A stretch of 64,000 nt of DNA from an uncultured Roseibium sp. Its GTDB lineage: Bacteria; Pseudomonadota; Alphaproteobacteria; Rhizobiales; Stappiaceae. The stretch lies in assembly GCF_947499295.1 (NCBI RefSeq), contig NZ_CANMNP010000007.1, positions 62,001 to 126,000 on the forward strand, read 5' to 3'. Positions within the stretch are counted from its first letter, which is position 1. Each line of letters opens with the position of its first letter. The notes under the pieces are model-generated. The model was not told the DNA's origin. It saw nothing but the letters and a program-made list of their open reading frames with translations, and ran no database searches. The position numbers were made by a program, and so were the translations under genes. Shown piece by piece: positions 39,415-49,030 of this stretch.

Positions 39415-42309
39415 ATGGCAAACAAAATGCTGATCGACGCGGGCCACCCGGAAGAGACCCGGGTCGTCGTCGTGCGTGGCAATCGGGTTGAAGAATTCGA
39501 CTTTGAAGCGGCAAACAGAAAGCAGCTTCGCGGGAATATTTACTTAGCAAAGGTAACAAGGGTCGAACCCTCGCTTCAGGCGGCCTTCGTGGAATATGGA
39601 GGAAACCGTCACGGTTTCCTCGCTTTCAGTGAAATTCACCCGGACTACTATCAAATTCCCGTTGCGGACCGTGAGGCGTTGCTTGCAGCCGAAGCTGCCG
39701 AGCGCCAGCGTGACGACACAGAAAACGAAGAAAAGCCAAAGCGCCGTCGGAAATCTCGAGCAGCCAAGAACGAGGCGAGCGAGACAGTCGCCAGTGAGAA
39801 AGTGGTAGCTGATTCCGAAGACGAGGCGAGCGCGGCGGAAGACGGCGAAACCGTCGAGGAGAGCCCAAGCCAGGCTCCTGAGGGAGATGAAGAGCTGACT
39901 GTAGCTGCCTCCGAACAGGATGCAGCTCTGGACGAGGCACCTGGAACGGACGCAGGCGACACAGCTTCTGAGGAAGTATCGGCCAAGGCGCCACAGCAGG
40001 ACTCTGAGGACGAGACGTCTGACAGTGAAGCTCCCGAGGCAGATACTGGAGAAGACGACTCCGAGGAATCCGAAGAAGACGTTACCGACACCGCCGAAAC
40101 GGACGAAGAAGAAGAAAAAAGACCGGCCCGCGCCCGCGGACGTCGCGGCCGCCGCCGTCGGAATGACGACGACGACGATGCCGATTCGGATGAAGACGCC
40201 ATTGAATCCGTTGGCGCGGAAGACGCAATGGAGGAAGTTCCTGAGCGGTCCGTTCCGGTACGCAAGCAGTACAAGATCCAGGAAGTTATCAAGCGCCGCC
40301 AAATCATCCTGGTCCAGGTCGTCAAGGAAGAACGCGGCAACAAGGGCGCTGCCCTGACCACTTACTTGTCGTTGGCTGGCCGGTATTCGGTTCTTATGCC
40401 TAACACGGCACGAGGTGGCGGTATCTCTCGCAAGATCACGCAGCCAACTGACCGCAAGCGCCTGAAAAAGATTGCGTCCGAGCTCGATGTGCCGGAAGGC
40501 ATGGGCGTAATCTTGCGCACAGCAGGCGCAAGCAGGACCAAGGCCGAGATCAAGCGCGACTTTGAATATCTCATGCGGCTTTGGGAAAATGTCCGGGAGT
40601 TAACACTGAAATCCAGTGCGCCCAGCCTCGTTTACGAGGAAGGCAGTCTCGTAAAGCGTTCAATTCGTGATCTATACAACAAGGACATAAACGAAGTTCT
40701 GGTTTCCGGTGATGAGGGCTACCGGGAAGCCAAGGATTTCATGCGCATGCTCATGCCGAGCCACGCAAAGAATGTTCAGCCCTATCGCGACCCCTCGCCG
40801 CTTTTCATAAGGTACGGGGTAGAACCGCAGCTTGATGCGATGTTCTCACCGCAAGTGACCTTGAAATCGGGGGGATACATCGTCATCAACCAGACCGAAG
40901 CTCTGGTGTCTATCGATGTGAACTCAGGCAAATCCACGCGCGAACACAATATCGAAGACACAGCTCTCCAAACCAACCTGGAGGCAGCCGAAGAGGTTAC
41001 ACGTCAGCTAAGGCTCAGAGACCTCGCCGGTCTCGTTGTTATCGACTTCATCGATATGGAGGAATCGAAAAACAACCGTGCCGTCGAACGAAAGCTGAAA
41101 GATTGCTTGAAAAACGATCGGGCGCGTATCCAGGTTGGGCGCATCTCCCATTTCGGCCTGCTGGAAATGTCCCGTCAGCGGATCCGGACAGGCGTTCTGG
41201 AAAGTTCGACAACACCCTGCCCTCACTGCCAGGGCACAGGCATGATCCGGTCCGTGGAATCGGTTGCGCTTCACGTGCTCAGGTCTATCGAGGACAACCT
41301 GCTCAAGGGTGCCTCACACAACCTGATCATTCGCACGACCACACAAGTCGCGCTCTATATTCTGAACCAGAAGCGCTCCAACCTCTTTGATTTAGAGACC
41401 CGCTTCGGTGTCGAAATCGAGGTGCACGCTGACGACATGGTCAATGGTCAACTCTACGTGCTTGAGCGTGGAGCCCCGGTTGACAGGGATCGAATTCCGG
41501 CACCGGTTCCGATCGTTCAGCCCGATACCGTCGAGATCATCGACGAGTCAACTGAACAGCCGGTTGTCGAAGAGGAAGCGCAGGAAGAAGACGGCGAAGG
41601 TCGTCGTCGCAAACGCCGGCGCAAGCGCCGCAGAGGCGGGTCCGATCAGCAGGGTGACGAAAACGAAACTCGCCAGACCTCGGGAGAAAGTGACGAGCAG
41701 ACTGAAGACGAAGATGCGTCTCAGGAGGCACGTTCGGAAGACAGTGACGGTGAAGATGAGCCTCGGCGCAAACGCCGCCGTGGTCGTCGCGGAGGACGTA
41801 GAGGGCGTCGCAACGGCGATGAATTGCGTGCTGACGGAGACGATGACGAGAACATTGAAGCGCCGAACAGTGCGAACGGTGAAGCTCAGGACGGCTTTGA
41901 CGCTCAGGAGAGCTCAAAGACAGCTGCGACATCTGAGGAAGCCGCTGAGGCCGCGAACAGTGATGACAGCGACGCAGCACCTGTAGAAGTGTCAGAAACC
42001 GATACGGTTGTTGAGGCAATTGACGAAAACGTTGCCCCAGAAACGGAAGGCACTTCAACGCAAGACACGCCCGAATCCGATGGTGTTGTTGCTGCCGAAG
42101 TTGTCGAGACAGTTGTCTCGGAAGAAACAATCGTGGTGGAAACTCCAACCTCCGAACAGCCCGTTGCTGCAGACGCGCCTGAAGAGGACGCAGAGGTCAA
42201 ACCTGCCGCTCCAGCTGAACCGGTGGTCACAAGCGAAACGTCGCAGGACGAAAAGGAAGACAAACCAAAACGTGTCGGCTGGTGGCAGCGAGGACGATCG
42301 TTCTTCTGA
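39415..42309 (+). CDS. rne: ribonuclease E
   Basis: This is the essential endonuclease and scaffold of the RNA degradosome, 964 residues. It starts MANKMLIDAGHPEETRVVVV. The S1 RNA-binding domain is interrupted after about residue 90 by a very acidic low-complexity insert (about 95-285), which is known in alphaproteobacterial enzymes. The catalytic region has SIDVNSGKS and VVIDFIDME, with the Mg-binding aspartates. The Zn-link cysteines are in TPCPHCQGTG near residue 605. The C-terminal third is disordered, alternating arginine-rich (RRKRRRKRRRGG, RRGRRGGRRGRR) and acidic stretches. It ends RVGWWQRGRSFF, like the PNPase-binding GWW motif described in Caulobacter. GGAG lies just upstream of the ATG. 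Confidence 0.97.
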   Translation: MANKMLIDAGHPEETRVVVVRGNRVEEFDFEAANRKQLRGNIYLAKVTRVEPSLQAAFVEYGGNRHGFLAFSEIHPDYYQIPVADREALLAAEAAERQRDDTENEEKPKRRRKSRAAKNEASETVASEKVVADSEDEASAAEDGETVEESPSQAPEGDEELTVAASEQDAALDEAPGTDAGDTASEEVSAKAPQQDSEDETSDSEAPEADTGEDDSEESEEDVTDTAETDEEEEKRPARARGRRGRRRRNDDDDDADSDEDAIESVGAEDAMEEVPERSVPVRKQYKIQEVIKRRQIILVQVVKEERGNKGAALTTYLSLAGRYSVLMPNTARGGGISRKITQPTDRKRLKKIASELDVPEGMGVILRTAGASRTKAEIKRDFEYLMRLWENVRELTLKSSAPSLVYEEGSLVKRSIRDLYNKDINEVLVSGDEGYREAKDFMRMLMPSHAKNVQPYRDPSPLFIRYGVEPQLDAMFSPQVTLKSGGYIVINQTEALVSIDVNSGKSTREHNIEDTALQTNLEAAEEVTRQLRLRDLAGLVVIDFIDMEESKNNRAVERKLKDCLKNDRARIQVGRISHFGLLEMSRQRIRTGVLESSTTPCPHCQGTGMIRSVESVALHVLRSIEDNLLKGASHNLIIRTTTQVALYILNQKRSNLFDLETRFGVEIEVHADDMVNGQLYVLERGAPVDRDRIPAPVPIVQPDTVEIIDESTEQPVVEEEAQEEDGEGRRRKRRRKRRRGGSDQQGDENETRQTSGESDEQTEDEDASQEARSEDSDGEDEPRRKRRRGRRGGRRGRRNGDELRADGDDDENIEAPNSANGEAQDGFDAQESSKTAATSEEAAEAANSDDSDAAPVEVSETDTVVEAIDENVAPETEGTSTQDTPESDGVVAAEVVETVVSEETIVVETPTSEQPVAADAPEEDAEVKPAAPAEPVVTSETSQDEKEDKPKRVGWWQRGRSFF

Positions 42310-42332
42310 TTTCAAATTGCAGTTGTAGCTAC

Positions 42333-42358
42333 AAGGCGGCCAATTTGGCCGCCTTTTC
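42333..42358 (+). terminator. Rho-independent terminator of rne
   Basis: The arms AAGGCGGCCA (42333-42342) and TGGCCGCCTT (42346-42355) form a perfect stem ending in TTTTCTTT. It lies 24 bp after the rne stop and between converging genes. Confidence 0.9.
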
Positions 42359-42373
42359 TTTATGATGCGGTCT

Positions 42374-43543
42374 TCAAATCTTTCCTAGAAAACCTGAAAG
42401 CCGTTCCAATGCAGATTTCATATCCTCATGGGCTCCGGCAAAGGAAAAACGCAGAAATTCATGACCGTGGACCGGGTCGAAATCGACACCGGGTGTCGCT
42501 GCGACCCCCGCTTCTTGGAGTATACGCTTGGCAAACTCGAGACTGTTTGAACTGAATCTGCTGATGTCGGCGTAGATGTAAAACGCTCCGTCCACCGGCA
42601 ACAACTTGTCGAAACCGATTGCCGGCAATCCATCCAGCAGCAAAGTCCGATTGGCTGCATAACCCGCCTTGACCGCTTCAAGTTCCTGAACCGCGTCAAG
42701 TGCGGACGCGGCCGCGATCTGGGAGAGTTCGGGCGGTGAGATGTATAGGCTTTGCGCAATACGTTCGGTCGGACGGATGAGTTGCTCTGGCAAGACCATC
42801 CAGCCGATCCGCCAGCCAGTCATACAATAGTATTTTGAAAAGCTATTGATAATTATAGCGTTTTCAGAAGTTTGAAGGGCGGTCTTCTGCTCCCCGGCAT
42901 AGTCGAGGCCATGGTAGATTTCATCGGAAATGAACCAGATCCCCTCATGGTCGCAATAGTTTATGAGGTTGTCCAACGCTTCAGCACTCATCATGGTGCC
43001 AGTCGGATTGGCGGGGCTGGCAACCAGAACACCTCTGATTGGACCTTCACGCCTGGCAGCTTCCAGATGCTCCGGCGTCAGGCACCAGCGGGTGTCTGAA
43101 CCGACTTCCACTTCAATGGGGATTAACCCGAGCGCTTTCATGATGTTGCGGTATGCCGGGTATCCAGGTGCGGTCAGCACGACACGGTCACCAGGATCGA
43201 ATGCTGACAGGAACTCCAGATTGAAACCTGCAGAAGAACCGGTTGTCGCCATGATCCGCTCCGCGGGTACGTTCACGCCATAAGTGTGCCGGTAGTGCGC
43301 AGAAAGCGCAGTCCTCAGCGACTTGATGCCGAGCGCTTCAGTATAGCCGAGACGGCCATGCTTCAGCGCCTCTGCAGCGGCTGCAAGCGCTGGCTTTGGT
43401 GCTGGCGCTGAAGGTTGACCAACTTCCATATGAACGATTGATCGCCCCTGTGCTTCCAGTTTGGCTGCCTCGGACAAAACGTCCATGGCGATAAAGGGGG
43501 CAACCTCGCTTCGCTTGGAAGGCGAAAAGACTGGTGTGTTCAT
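42374..43543 (-). CDS. PLP-dependent aminotransferase, class I/II fold
   Basis: This is a 389-residue fold-type I aminotransferase. The pyridoxal phosphate lysine is in NSFSKYYCMTGWRIGW near residue 235. The NPTG segment (SPANPTGTMMS), the DEIYHGLDY aspartate and the C-terminal FLRFSFAGAHEDM arginine are all present. The sequence fits the aspartate/aromatic aminotransferase superfamily, but the amino-acid substrate cannot be read from it. It converges on rne and diverges from the M48 peptidase gene. The start at 43543 (MNTPVFSPSKRSEVAPF) gives a normal length. Confidence 0.93.
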   Translation of the reverse strand: MNTPVFSPSKRSEVAPFIAMDVLSEAAKLEAQGRSIVHMEVGQPSAPAPKPALAAAAEALKHGRLGYTEALGIKSLRTALSAHYRHTYGVNVPAERIMATTGSSAGFNLEFLSAFDPGDRVVLTAPGYPAYRNIMKALGLIPIEVEVGSDTRWCLTPEHLEAARREGPIRGVLVASPANPTGTMMSAEALDNLINYCDHEGIWFISDEIYHGLDYAGEQKTALQTSENAIIINSFSKYYCMTGWRIGWMVLPEQLIRPTERIAQSLYISPPELSQIAAASALDAVQELEAVKAGYAANRTLLLDGLPAIGFDKLLPVDGAFYIYADISRFSSNSLEFAKRILQEAGVAATPGVDFDPVHGHEFLRFSFAGAHEDMKSALERLSGFLGKI

Positions 43544-43724
43544 AAGGGTAGCGTTTCCGATCGTGCTTCGAAGGCACCCGGTATCGCGGATTTTAGGAAG
43601 TGATGCAACGCATCCACCAGAATTCCAGCAGCAGACAGTCTCAATCCTTACTTATTTGTCATTCGGCTTTTCTTGACCCTGACGCGACACCTCCATACCT
43701 TCGCCACACAAATATGTGCGTGGA

Positions 43725-45185
43725 ATGGGTGTGCTGCCCCAAAACACATCAAAGAGCGAGAAGACCTTCGTGCCCGTTCAAGCCTTGCCGACGTTGAAGT
43801 CCGGTAGTCGATTGATAAAAAAAGCCGTTGCCATCGCCTGCTCGGCTGCAATCCTTTTGCCAATGGCGATTGTCCCCGCACAGGCGCAACGGGGAAAACT
43901 GCCGCTGGTCCGCGACGCTGAAGTGGAAGCGCTGCTGAAGGACTACGCCAAGCCCATCTACAAGGTGGCTGGCATTTCCAATTCAGAACCGCAGATCATT
44001 CTCGTCAACGACAAGAGTTTCAACGCCTTCGTTCCAGATTCCCGGCGCATGTTCATCAATATCGGCGTCATCATGGAAGCTGAGGCGCCAGGCGAAGTTA
44101 TCGGCGTAATAGCGCATGAAACGGGTCATATCGCCGGACGGCATCTGGTGCGTCTGAGATCTGCAGCTGCAAACGCTCAAATCGTTTCCGTGATCGGACT
44201 GATACTGGGGGCTGGAGCTGCCGCAGCCGGTGCAGCCGCAGGTTCAGGGGATGCCGCATCGGGAGGTGCCGCTGCTGCTCTTGGCGCAGGCTCCGTCGGC
44301 AAACGAACGTTGTTGAACTATCAGCGCGGCGAAGAAGCCGCAGCTGACAGAGCCGCACTCAGATACCTGAATGCAACGGGACAGAGCGCGCGCGGCATGT
44401 TGAAAACCTTTCAGCGCATGTCGGAACAGCAAATGTTCTCGCGGAAATTTGCCGACCCATACGCGCAAAGTCATCCAATGGCGCAGGAGCGCTTCAACGG
44501 CCTTTTGAATGAGGCTCAAAAATCCAAATACTTCAATCAACCGGAAGACTATGTGCTGCAGTACAGGCACGATCAGGCGCGCGCCAAACTCTTTGCCTTT
44601 ACCAGTCATCCATCAGCGACGCTGAGAGCCTATCCCAGGAGCGATAAAAGCCCGGCTGCACAATATGCCAGAGCCATCGCAGCCATGCAAAGCCGCGGCA
44701 AAGGCGCCGTCAAGGAAATCGATGCCCTGATCCGCACACAGCCCAACAATCCCTACTACTACGAATTGAAGGGTCAGGCTCTCCTGGAAGGTGGCGACCC
44801 AAAACGCGCCATTGCGCCGTTTCGAAAGGCACTCTCCTTCAAACCAAACGAACCACAGTTTCTGGTTTGGCTCGGCTACGCGCTTGTCGGTGCCAATGAG
44901 CAGTCCTATCTGCCTGAGGCCGAGAAAGTCTTGAAACGGGCCATTCAAATGGACGAAAATTCAGGCATTGCCTATAGCCAGCTTGCCATTGCACATGGCC
45001 GCCAGGGCGAACGCGCAGAGGCTGATTTGGCCACTGCGAAGGGTTTGATGGTTCGCGGAGATTTCGAGGCAGCAAAGCGCTATGCGGCGCGTGCTCAAAA
45101 AAGTTTGAAGCGCGGATCGCCGGCATGGCTTCAAGCGGACGATATAGTAGCGTACAAGACACCCAAACTACCGCGAAACCGCTGA
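43725..45185 (+). CDS. M48 family metallopeptidase with TPR repeats (BepA-like)
   Basis: This is a periplasmic zinc protease with a C-terminal tetratricopeptide region, the architecture of BepA (YfgC). That enzyme takes part in outer-membrane protein assembly and quality control in Escherichia coli. The zinc motif is HETGH in GVIAHETGHIAGRH, and the third ligand is expected in GEEAAADRAAL. A long Ala/Gly-rich loop lies between them. The N-terminus has a signal-like stretch ending VPAQAQ. The TPR part spans about 310-489. The start is unsure: GTG at 43716, ATG at 43725 and GTG at 43770 all give a signal sequence. The dsbA-like gene follows 62 bp later. Confidence 0.91.
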   Translation: MGVLPQNTSKSEKTFVPVQALPTLKSGSRLIKKAVAIACSAAILLPMAIVPAQAQRGKLPLVRDAEVEALLKDYAKPIYKVAGISNSEPQIILVNDKSFNAFVPDSRRMFINIGVIMEAEAPGEVIGVIAHETGHIAGRHLVRLRSAAANAQIVSVIGLILGAGAAAAGAAAGSGDAASGGAAAALGAGSVGKRTLLNYQRGEEAAADRAALRYLNATGQSARGMLKTFQRMSEQQMFSRKFADPYAQSHPMAQERFNGLLNEAQKSKYFNQPEDYVLQYRHDQARAKLFAFTSHPSATLRAYPRSDKSPAAQYARAIAAMQSRGKGAVKEIDALIRTQPNNPYYYELKGQALLEGGDPKRAIAPFRKALSFKPNEPQFLVWLGYALVGANEQSYLPEAEKVLKRAIQMDENSGIAYSQLAIAHGRQGERAEADLATAKGLMVRGDFEAAKRYAARAQKSLKRGSPAWLQADDIVAYKTPKLPRNR

Positions 45186-45247
45186 CCTGTGACACATAAG
45201 GCGGGGAGACCGGCCAAGATCCGGATCTGCCGCCAAAGGAGCCCTGA

Positions 45248-46036
45248 ATGACCCACGTATTCCAATTCTCCCGGCGCCTGTGCCCGCCTGTGCTGTTGAG
45301 GATCTTCTCCGCGAGCGCGTTGTGTCTTGCGCTAATCGCAGGGTCCGCAACAGCTCAGGATATTGACCGCGGCGAGATCGAGAAGATCGTGCGCGAGTAT
45401 ATCTTGCAGAACCCGGAGATCATCGCAGAAGCGCTGACCGAATTGGATCGACGTGAACGGGAAGCTGCAGAGGCTGCGCGCTTGCAGGCACTCAATGACA
45501 GCGCCGACGTCCTGTTCAATTCCACGCGTCAGGTTGTCATGGGCAATCCCGAAGGCTCGGTGACGCTGGTCGAATTCTTCGACTACAATTGCGGCTACTG
45601 CAAACGGGCCTACGGTGACATGATGAAACTGATCGAGGGCGACCCGGACCTGAAGGTCGTACTGAAGGAATTTCCTGTTCTGGGTCAGGGTTCCGTTGAA
45701 GCGGCACAAGTCGCGGTCGCGGTCAATTCCGTTGCGCCGGACAAATACGGTGAATTCCACGAGACCCTGCTTCTCAGCCGTGGTCAGGCAAATCGGGCAA
45801 GCGCACTCAAGGCAGCTTTGGAGACTGGTATCGAAGAAGACAAGCTTCTCGCAGCCATGGAAACCGAGGAAGCCGGGCTGACGATTGAAGAAGTCTATAC
45901 CATCGCCAACCGTCTGGGCCTTACCGGAACGCCGTCCTATGTGGTCGGCAACGAAGTCGTAATGGGGGCTGTTGGTTACGACCAATTGCGCAACAAACTG
46001 GATGCGATGAAGAACTGTGGTCAAACGACCTGCTAA
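45248..46036 (+). CDS. DsbA-family periplasmic thiol:disulfide protein
   Basis: This is a 262-residue exported protein with a thioredoxin fold of the DsbA/Com1 type. The signal peptide ends near GSATAQ. The redox motif is CGYC (FFDYNCGYCKR), which is the motif of DsbC-like proteins and unlike the CPHC of Escherichia coli DsbA. The cis-proline loop is TGTPSYVVG. A helical N-terminal extension (about 35-80) precedes the domain. It could oxidise or isomerise disulfides of envelope proteins; the sequence does not decide. It probably shares a transcript with the M48 peptidase, which fits a joint role in envelope protein folding and quality control. Confidence 0.93.
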   Translation: MTHVFQFSRRLCPPVLLRIFSASALCLALIAGSATAQDIDRGEIEKIVREYILQNPEIIAEALTELDRREREAAEAARLQALNDSADVLFNSTRQVVMGNPEGSVTLVEFFDYNCGYCKRAYGDMMKLIEGDPDLKVVLKEFPVLGQGSVEAAQVAVAVNSVAPDKYGEFHETLLLSRGQANRASALKAALETGIEEDKLLAAMETEEAGLTIEEVYTIANRLGLTGTPSYVVGNEVVMGAVGYDQLRNKLDAMKNCGQTTC

Positions 46037-46115
46037 AAAACCTTCATCCGACACGACTTTTCCTCGATTTCGATGATCTGTCGGGGTTTTCCTGTTACAA
46101 TTGAATGCCTATAAG

Positions 46116-46154
46116 GGTCGTAATCCGCTTTCTGATCGGAAGCGGGATACGACC
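46116..46154 (+). other. long hairpin between the dsbA-like gene and accB
   Basis: The arms GGTCGTAATCCGCTT (46116-46130) and AAGCGGGATACGACC (46140-46154) pair over 15 positions with one mismatch and one G-T pair, loop of 9 nt. The following bases (TAAAATGCTTT) are not a proper T-run. It may be a 3'-end structure of the upstream gene or a leader element of accB. Confidence 0.6.
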
Positions 46155-46322
46155 TAAAATGCTTTGATAATGCGGGGCAAATTGCACAAAACGAAGCGGA
46201 GTTGACGGAATTCAAATCCCCGAAAACCGGCAGGTATTGGACCAGCCACCGACAGAGGTGGAGCTGACAGTGGCCGGAATATGTTTGTGCCAATTGCGGA
46301 CCGAGTACGAGAGCCAAACCAC

Positions 46323-46796
46323 ATGATGCGTAACGATAACAAGAAATTCGACACTGCCCTGATCCGGGATCTCGCAGTTTTACTTGACGAGACCAATCTT
46401 TCCGAGATCGAGCTGGAACAGGGTGACACCCGCATTCGCGTTGCCCGTCAGATGTCGATCAGCGCCCCGGTAAGCATGGCTGCCGCACCTGCAGTCGCAC
46501 CTGTCGCAACCCCAGCGCCAGCTGCACCGTCCGCACCCGCTGCTGAGACGGCTGCGAGCGCCGGTTCAACAGTAACCTCTCCGATGGTCGGAACCGCTTA
46601 TTTGTCTCCAGAACCAGGAGCTGCCGCCTTTATCCAGGTCGGTGACAAGGTGACGGAAGGTCAGTCGATCCTGATCATCGAAGCCATGAAGACAATGAAC
46701 CACATTCCCTCCACCAAAACCGGTGTCGTCAAGGAAATCCTTGTGGAAGATGCTCAGCCGGTGGAATTCGGCGAACCGCTCATTATCGTCGAATAA
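46323..46796 (+). CDS. accB: acetyl-CoA carboxylase biotin carboxyl carrier protein
   Basis: This protein carries the biotin that shuttles carboxyl groups for malonyl-CoA synthesis, the first step of fatty-acid synthesis. It has 157 residues if started at ATG 46323 (one fewer at 46326). An Ala/Pro-rich linker (about 48-85) leads to the biotinyl domain, where Lys123 in EAMKTMN is biotinylated, 34 residues from the C-terminus as usual. A longer reading starting upstream has no family support. accC follows 15 bp later, so the two form the classical accBC operon. Confidence 0.97.
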   Translation: MMRNDNKKFDTALIRDLAVLLDETNLSEIELEQGDTRIRVARQMSISAPVSMAAAPAVAPVATPAPAAPSAPAAETAASAGSTVTSPMVGTAYLSPEPGAAAFIQVGDKVTEGQSILIIEAMKTMNHIPSTKTGVVKEILVEDAQPVEFGEPLIIVE

Positions 46797-46811
46797 GGAG
46801 CCTCTTTGGCT

Positions 46812-48158
46812 ATGTTCTCGAAAATCCTAATTGCCAACCGAGGCGAAATCGCCCTGCGCATTCTGCGCGCATGCAAAGAGCTTGGCATTCCAACAGTTGC
46901 CGTTCACTCCACCGCAGACGCTGATGCAATGCATGTGCGTCTTGCCGATGAAAGTGTTTGTATCGGACCTCCGGCAGCGCGTGAGAGTTATCTCAACATT
47001 CCGCAGCTTTTGGCAGCCTGTGAAATTACCGGGGCCGACGCAGTTCACCCCGGCTATGGTTTTCTTTCGGAAAACGCACGGTTTGCGGAAATACTCGAAG
47101 CACACAATATCGAGTTTATCGGTCCAACCGCTGAACATATCCGCATTATGGGCGACAAGATCCAGGCCAAGCAAACAGCCAGGGATTTGGGCATTCCTGT
47201 TGTGCCGGGATCTGACGGAGCAGTCACGTCTTCCGATGACGCCCATGCGATAGCGCGTGAAATTGGCTATCCAGTGCTGGTCAAGGCCGCTTCCGGCGGC
47301 GGTGGCCGAGGCATGAAGGTCGCAAAATCCGAGGCTGATCTGGACACAGCACTTTCAACGGCGCGGAGCGAGGCTGCCGCAGCCTTTGGTGACGACGCCC
47401 TCTACATGGAAAAGTATCTCGGAAAGCCAAGGCATATCGAAATCCAGGTTCTGGGTGATGGCAAGGGAAGTGCGGTCCATCTTGGGGAGCGCGACTGTTC
47501 GCTCCAGCGCCGACATCAAAAGGTTTTGGAGGAGGCTCCCTCCCCGAGCCTCAATGCAGAGCAGCGCAGCCAGATCGGCGAAATTGTTGCCAGTGCCATG
47601 CGCAAGCTCAAGTATCGCGGTGTTGGGACCGTGGAATTCCTTTATGAAAACGGCGAATTCTATTTCATTGAAATGAACACACGCCTTCAGGTGGAGCACC
47701 CGGTGACTGAAATGATCACCGGCATCGATCTGGTGAACGAACAGATCCGGATTGCAGCCGGTGGCTCGCTTGACATGACCCAGGAAGACATTCGCTTTGA
47801 AGGGCACGCAATCGAGTGCCGTATCAATGCCGAAGACCCGGTCAACTTCACGCCGTCCCCGGGGACGATTACCTATTATCATCCCCCTGGCGGCTTGGGC
47901 GTTCGCGTCGATTCAGGCGTCTATCAGGGCTACAAGATCCCGCCCTACTACGACAGTCTGATTGGCAAGCTGATCGTGCACGGACGTAATCGAGTGGAAT
48001 GCATGATGCGCCTGCGCCGGTGCCTTGATGAATTTGTCGTTGACGAAATCAAGTCGACTATTCCGCTTTTCCGCGATTTGGTGGACAATCAGGACATAGC
48101 CAACGGTCAGTACGACATTCACTGGCTCGAGAAGCACCTGGAGAATAAGTCCAGCTGA
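46812..48158 (+). CDS. accC: acetyl-CoA carboxylase biotin carboxylase subunit
   Basis: This ATP-grasp enzyme carboxylates the biotin on AccB using bicarbonate and ATP. The 448-residue protein starts [18 protein letters not shown], the family N-terminus, so I chose ATG 46812 over a TTG six bases earlier; AAGGAG lies upstream. The ATP-grasp loop is [11 protein letters not shown] near residue 165, and the active-site segments [14 protein letters not shown] and EAPSPSLN are intact. The carboxyltransferase subunits AccA and AccD are not in this window. The aat gene follows 49 bp later in the same direction. Confidence 0.98.
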   Translation: MFSKILIANRGEIALRILRACKELGIPTVAVHSTADADAMHVRLADESVCIGPPAARESYLNIPQLLAACEITGADAVHPGYGFLSENARFAEILEAHNIEFIGPTAEHIRIMGDKIQAKQTARDLGIPVVPGSDGAVTSSDDAHAIAREIGYPVLVKAASGGGGRGMKVAKSEADLDTALSTARSEAAAAFGDDALYMEKYLGKPRHIEIQVLGDGKGSAVHLGERDCSLQRRHQKVLEEAPSPSLNAEQRSQIGEIVASAMRKLKYRGVGTVEFLYENGEFYFIEMNTRLQVEHPVTEMITGIDLVNEQIRIAAGGSLDMTQEDIRFEGHAIECRINAEDPVNFTPSPGTITYYHPPGGLGVRVDSGVYQGYKIPPYYDSLIGKLIVHGRNRVECMMRLRRCLDEFVVDEIKSTIPLFRDLVDNQDIANGQYDIHWLEKHLENKSS

Positions 48159-48207
48159 CCGACCAGGCGGCGAGCCAGCATCGCCGCCACAGGGACAGTG
48201 AGGTCTT

Positions 48208-48876
48208 ATGGCAGGTTACAAAGACGACATCGTCATGGAAATTACGCCGCAGGTGTTGCTGAAGGCATATGCCTGCGGTCTGTTTCCCATGGCTGAATCG
48301 GCTGATGATCCCGGCCTCTTCTGGCTCGAGCCGGAGCGGCGTGGAATCTTGCCCCTGGACAGTTTCCATCTGCCGAAACGCTTGCGCAGAACCATCCGAA
48401 ACGACGTTTTCGAAATTCGTGTCAGTACGGATTTCCAAAGCATTATTGACGGCTGTGCAACACCTCAGCCAAACCGCGACAAGACCTGGATCAATCGGGA
48501 AATTCGAAGACTTTACGGCGAACTGTTTGAAATGGGGTATTGCCACACGGTCGAGGCCTGGCAGGAAGGTGAACTCGTTGGCGGGCTCTATGGCGTAAGC
48601 CTGAACGGTGCTTTTTTCGGCGAGAGCATGTTTACCTTCAAGTCTGACGCTTCAAAGGTCTGTCTCGCGCATTTGGTCGCCCGTCTGATTGTTGGCGGCT
48701 ACTCTCTGCTCGACACACAGTTTGTAACCGACCATCTGAACAAATTTGGTACGCAGGAAGTATCGCAGGCCGACTACAATCAACGCCTTGCCGACGCTCT
48801 CAAACTTGAGACCGACTATTACGCCTTGTCTCCGCAAGCCTCGGGACAAGACGTCTTGAGTGTGCTGGACACCTGA
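48208..48876 (+). CDS. aat: leucyl/phenylalanyl-tRNA--protein transferase
   Basis: This enzyme adds Leu or Phe from charged tRNA to proteins with N-terminal Arg or Lys and so feeds the N-end rule pathway, whose adaptor ClpS delivers to ClpAP. The 222-residue protein has the family core: AYACGLFPM near the N-terminus, [14 protein letters not shown], and [18 protein letters not shown] in the middle. Length and start are normal. It probably belongs to the accBC transcript, an order seen in other alphaproteobacteria. Confidence 0.96.
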   Translation: MAGYKDDIVMEITPQVLLKAYACGLFPMAESADDPGLFWLEPERRGILPLDSFHLPKRLRRTIRNDVFEIRVSTDFQSIIDGCATPQPNRDKTWINREIRRLYGELFEMGYCHTVEAWQEGELVGGLYGVSLNGAFFGESMFTFKSDASKVCLAHLVARLIVGGYSLLDTQFVTDHLNKFGTQEVSQADYNQRLADALKLETDYYALSPQASGQDVLSVLDT

Positions 48877-49030
48877 ATTCTCTTTGAAGGCCAACGCCAG
48901 GCGCGAAGTGGCCTGTATCTGCCAACGCCCAAACGTGCAGCAACCCTGACGCGCATATCGGTTGCAATTGCCGCCATCACCTATCTTTGCTAGCATTCCG
49001 TTGCGTAACAAAGAAAAGTCAGGAAGTTGC

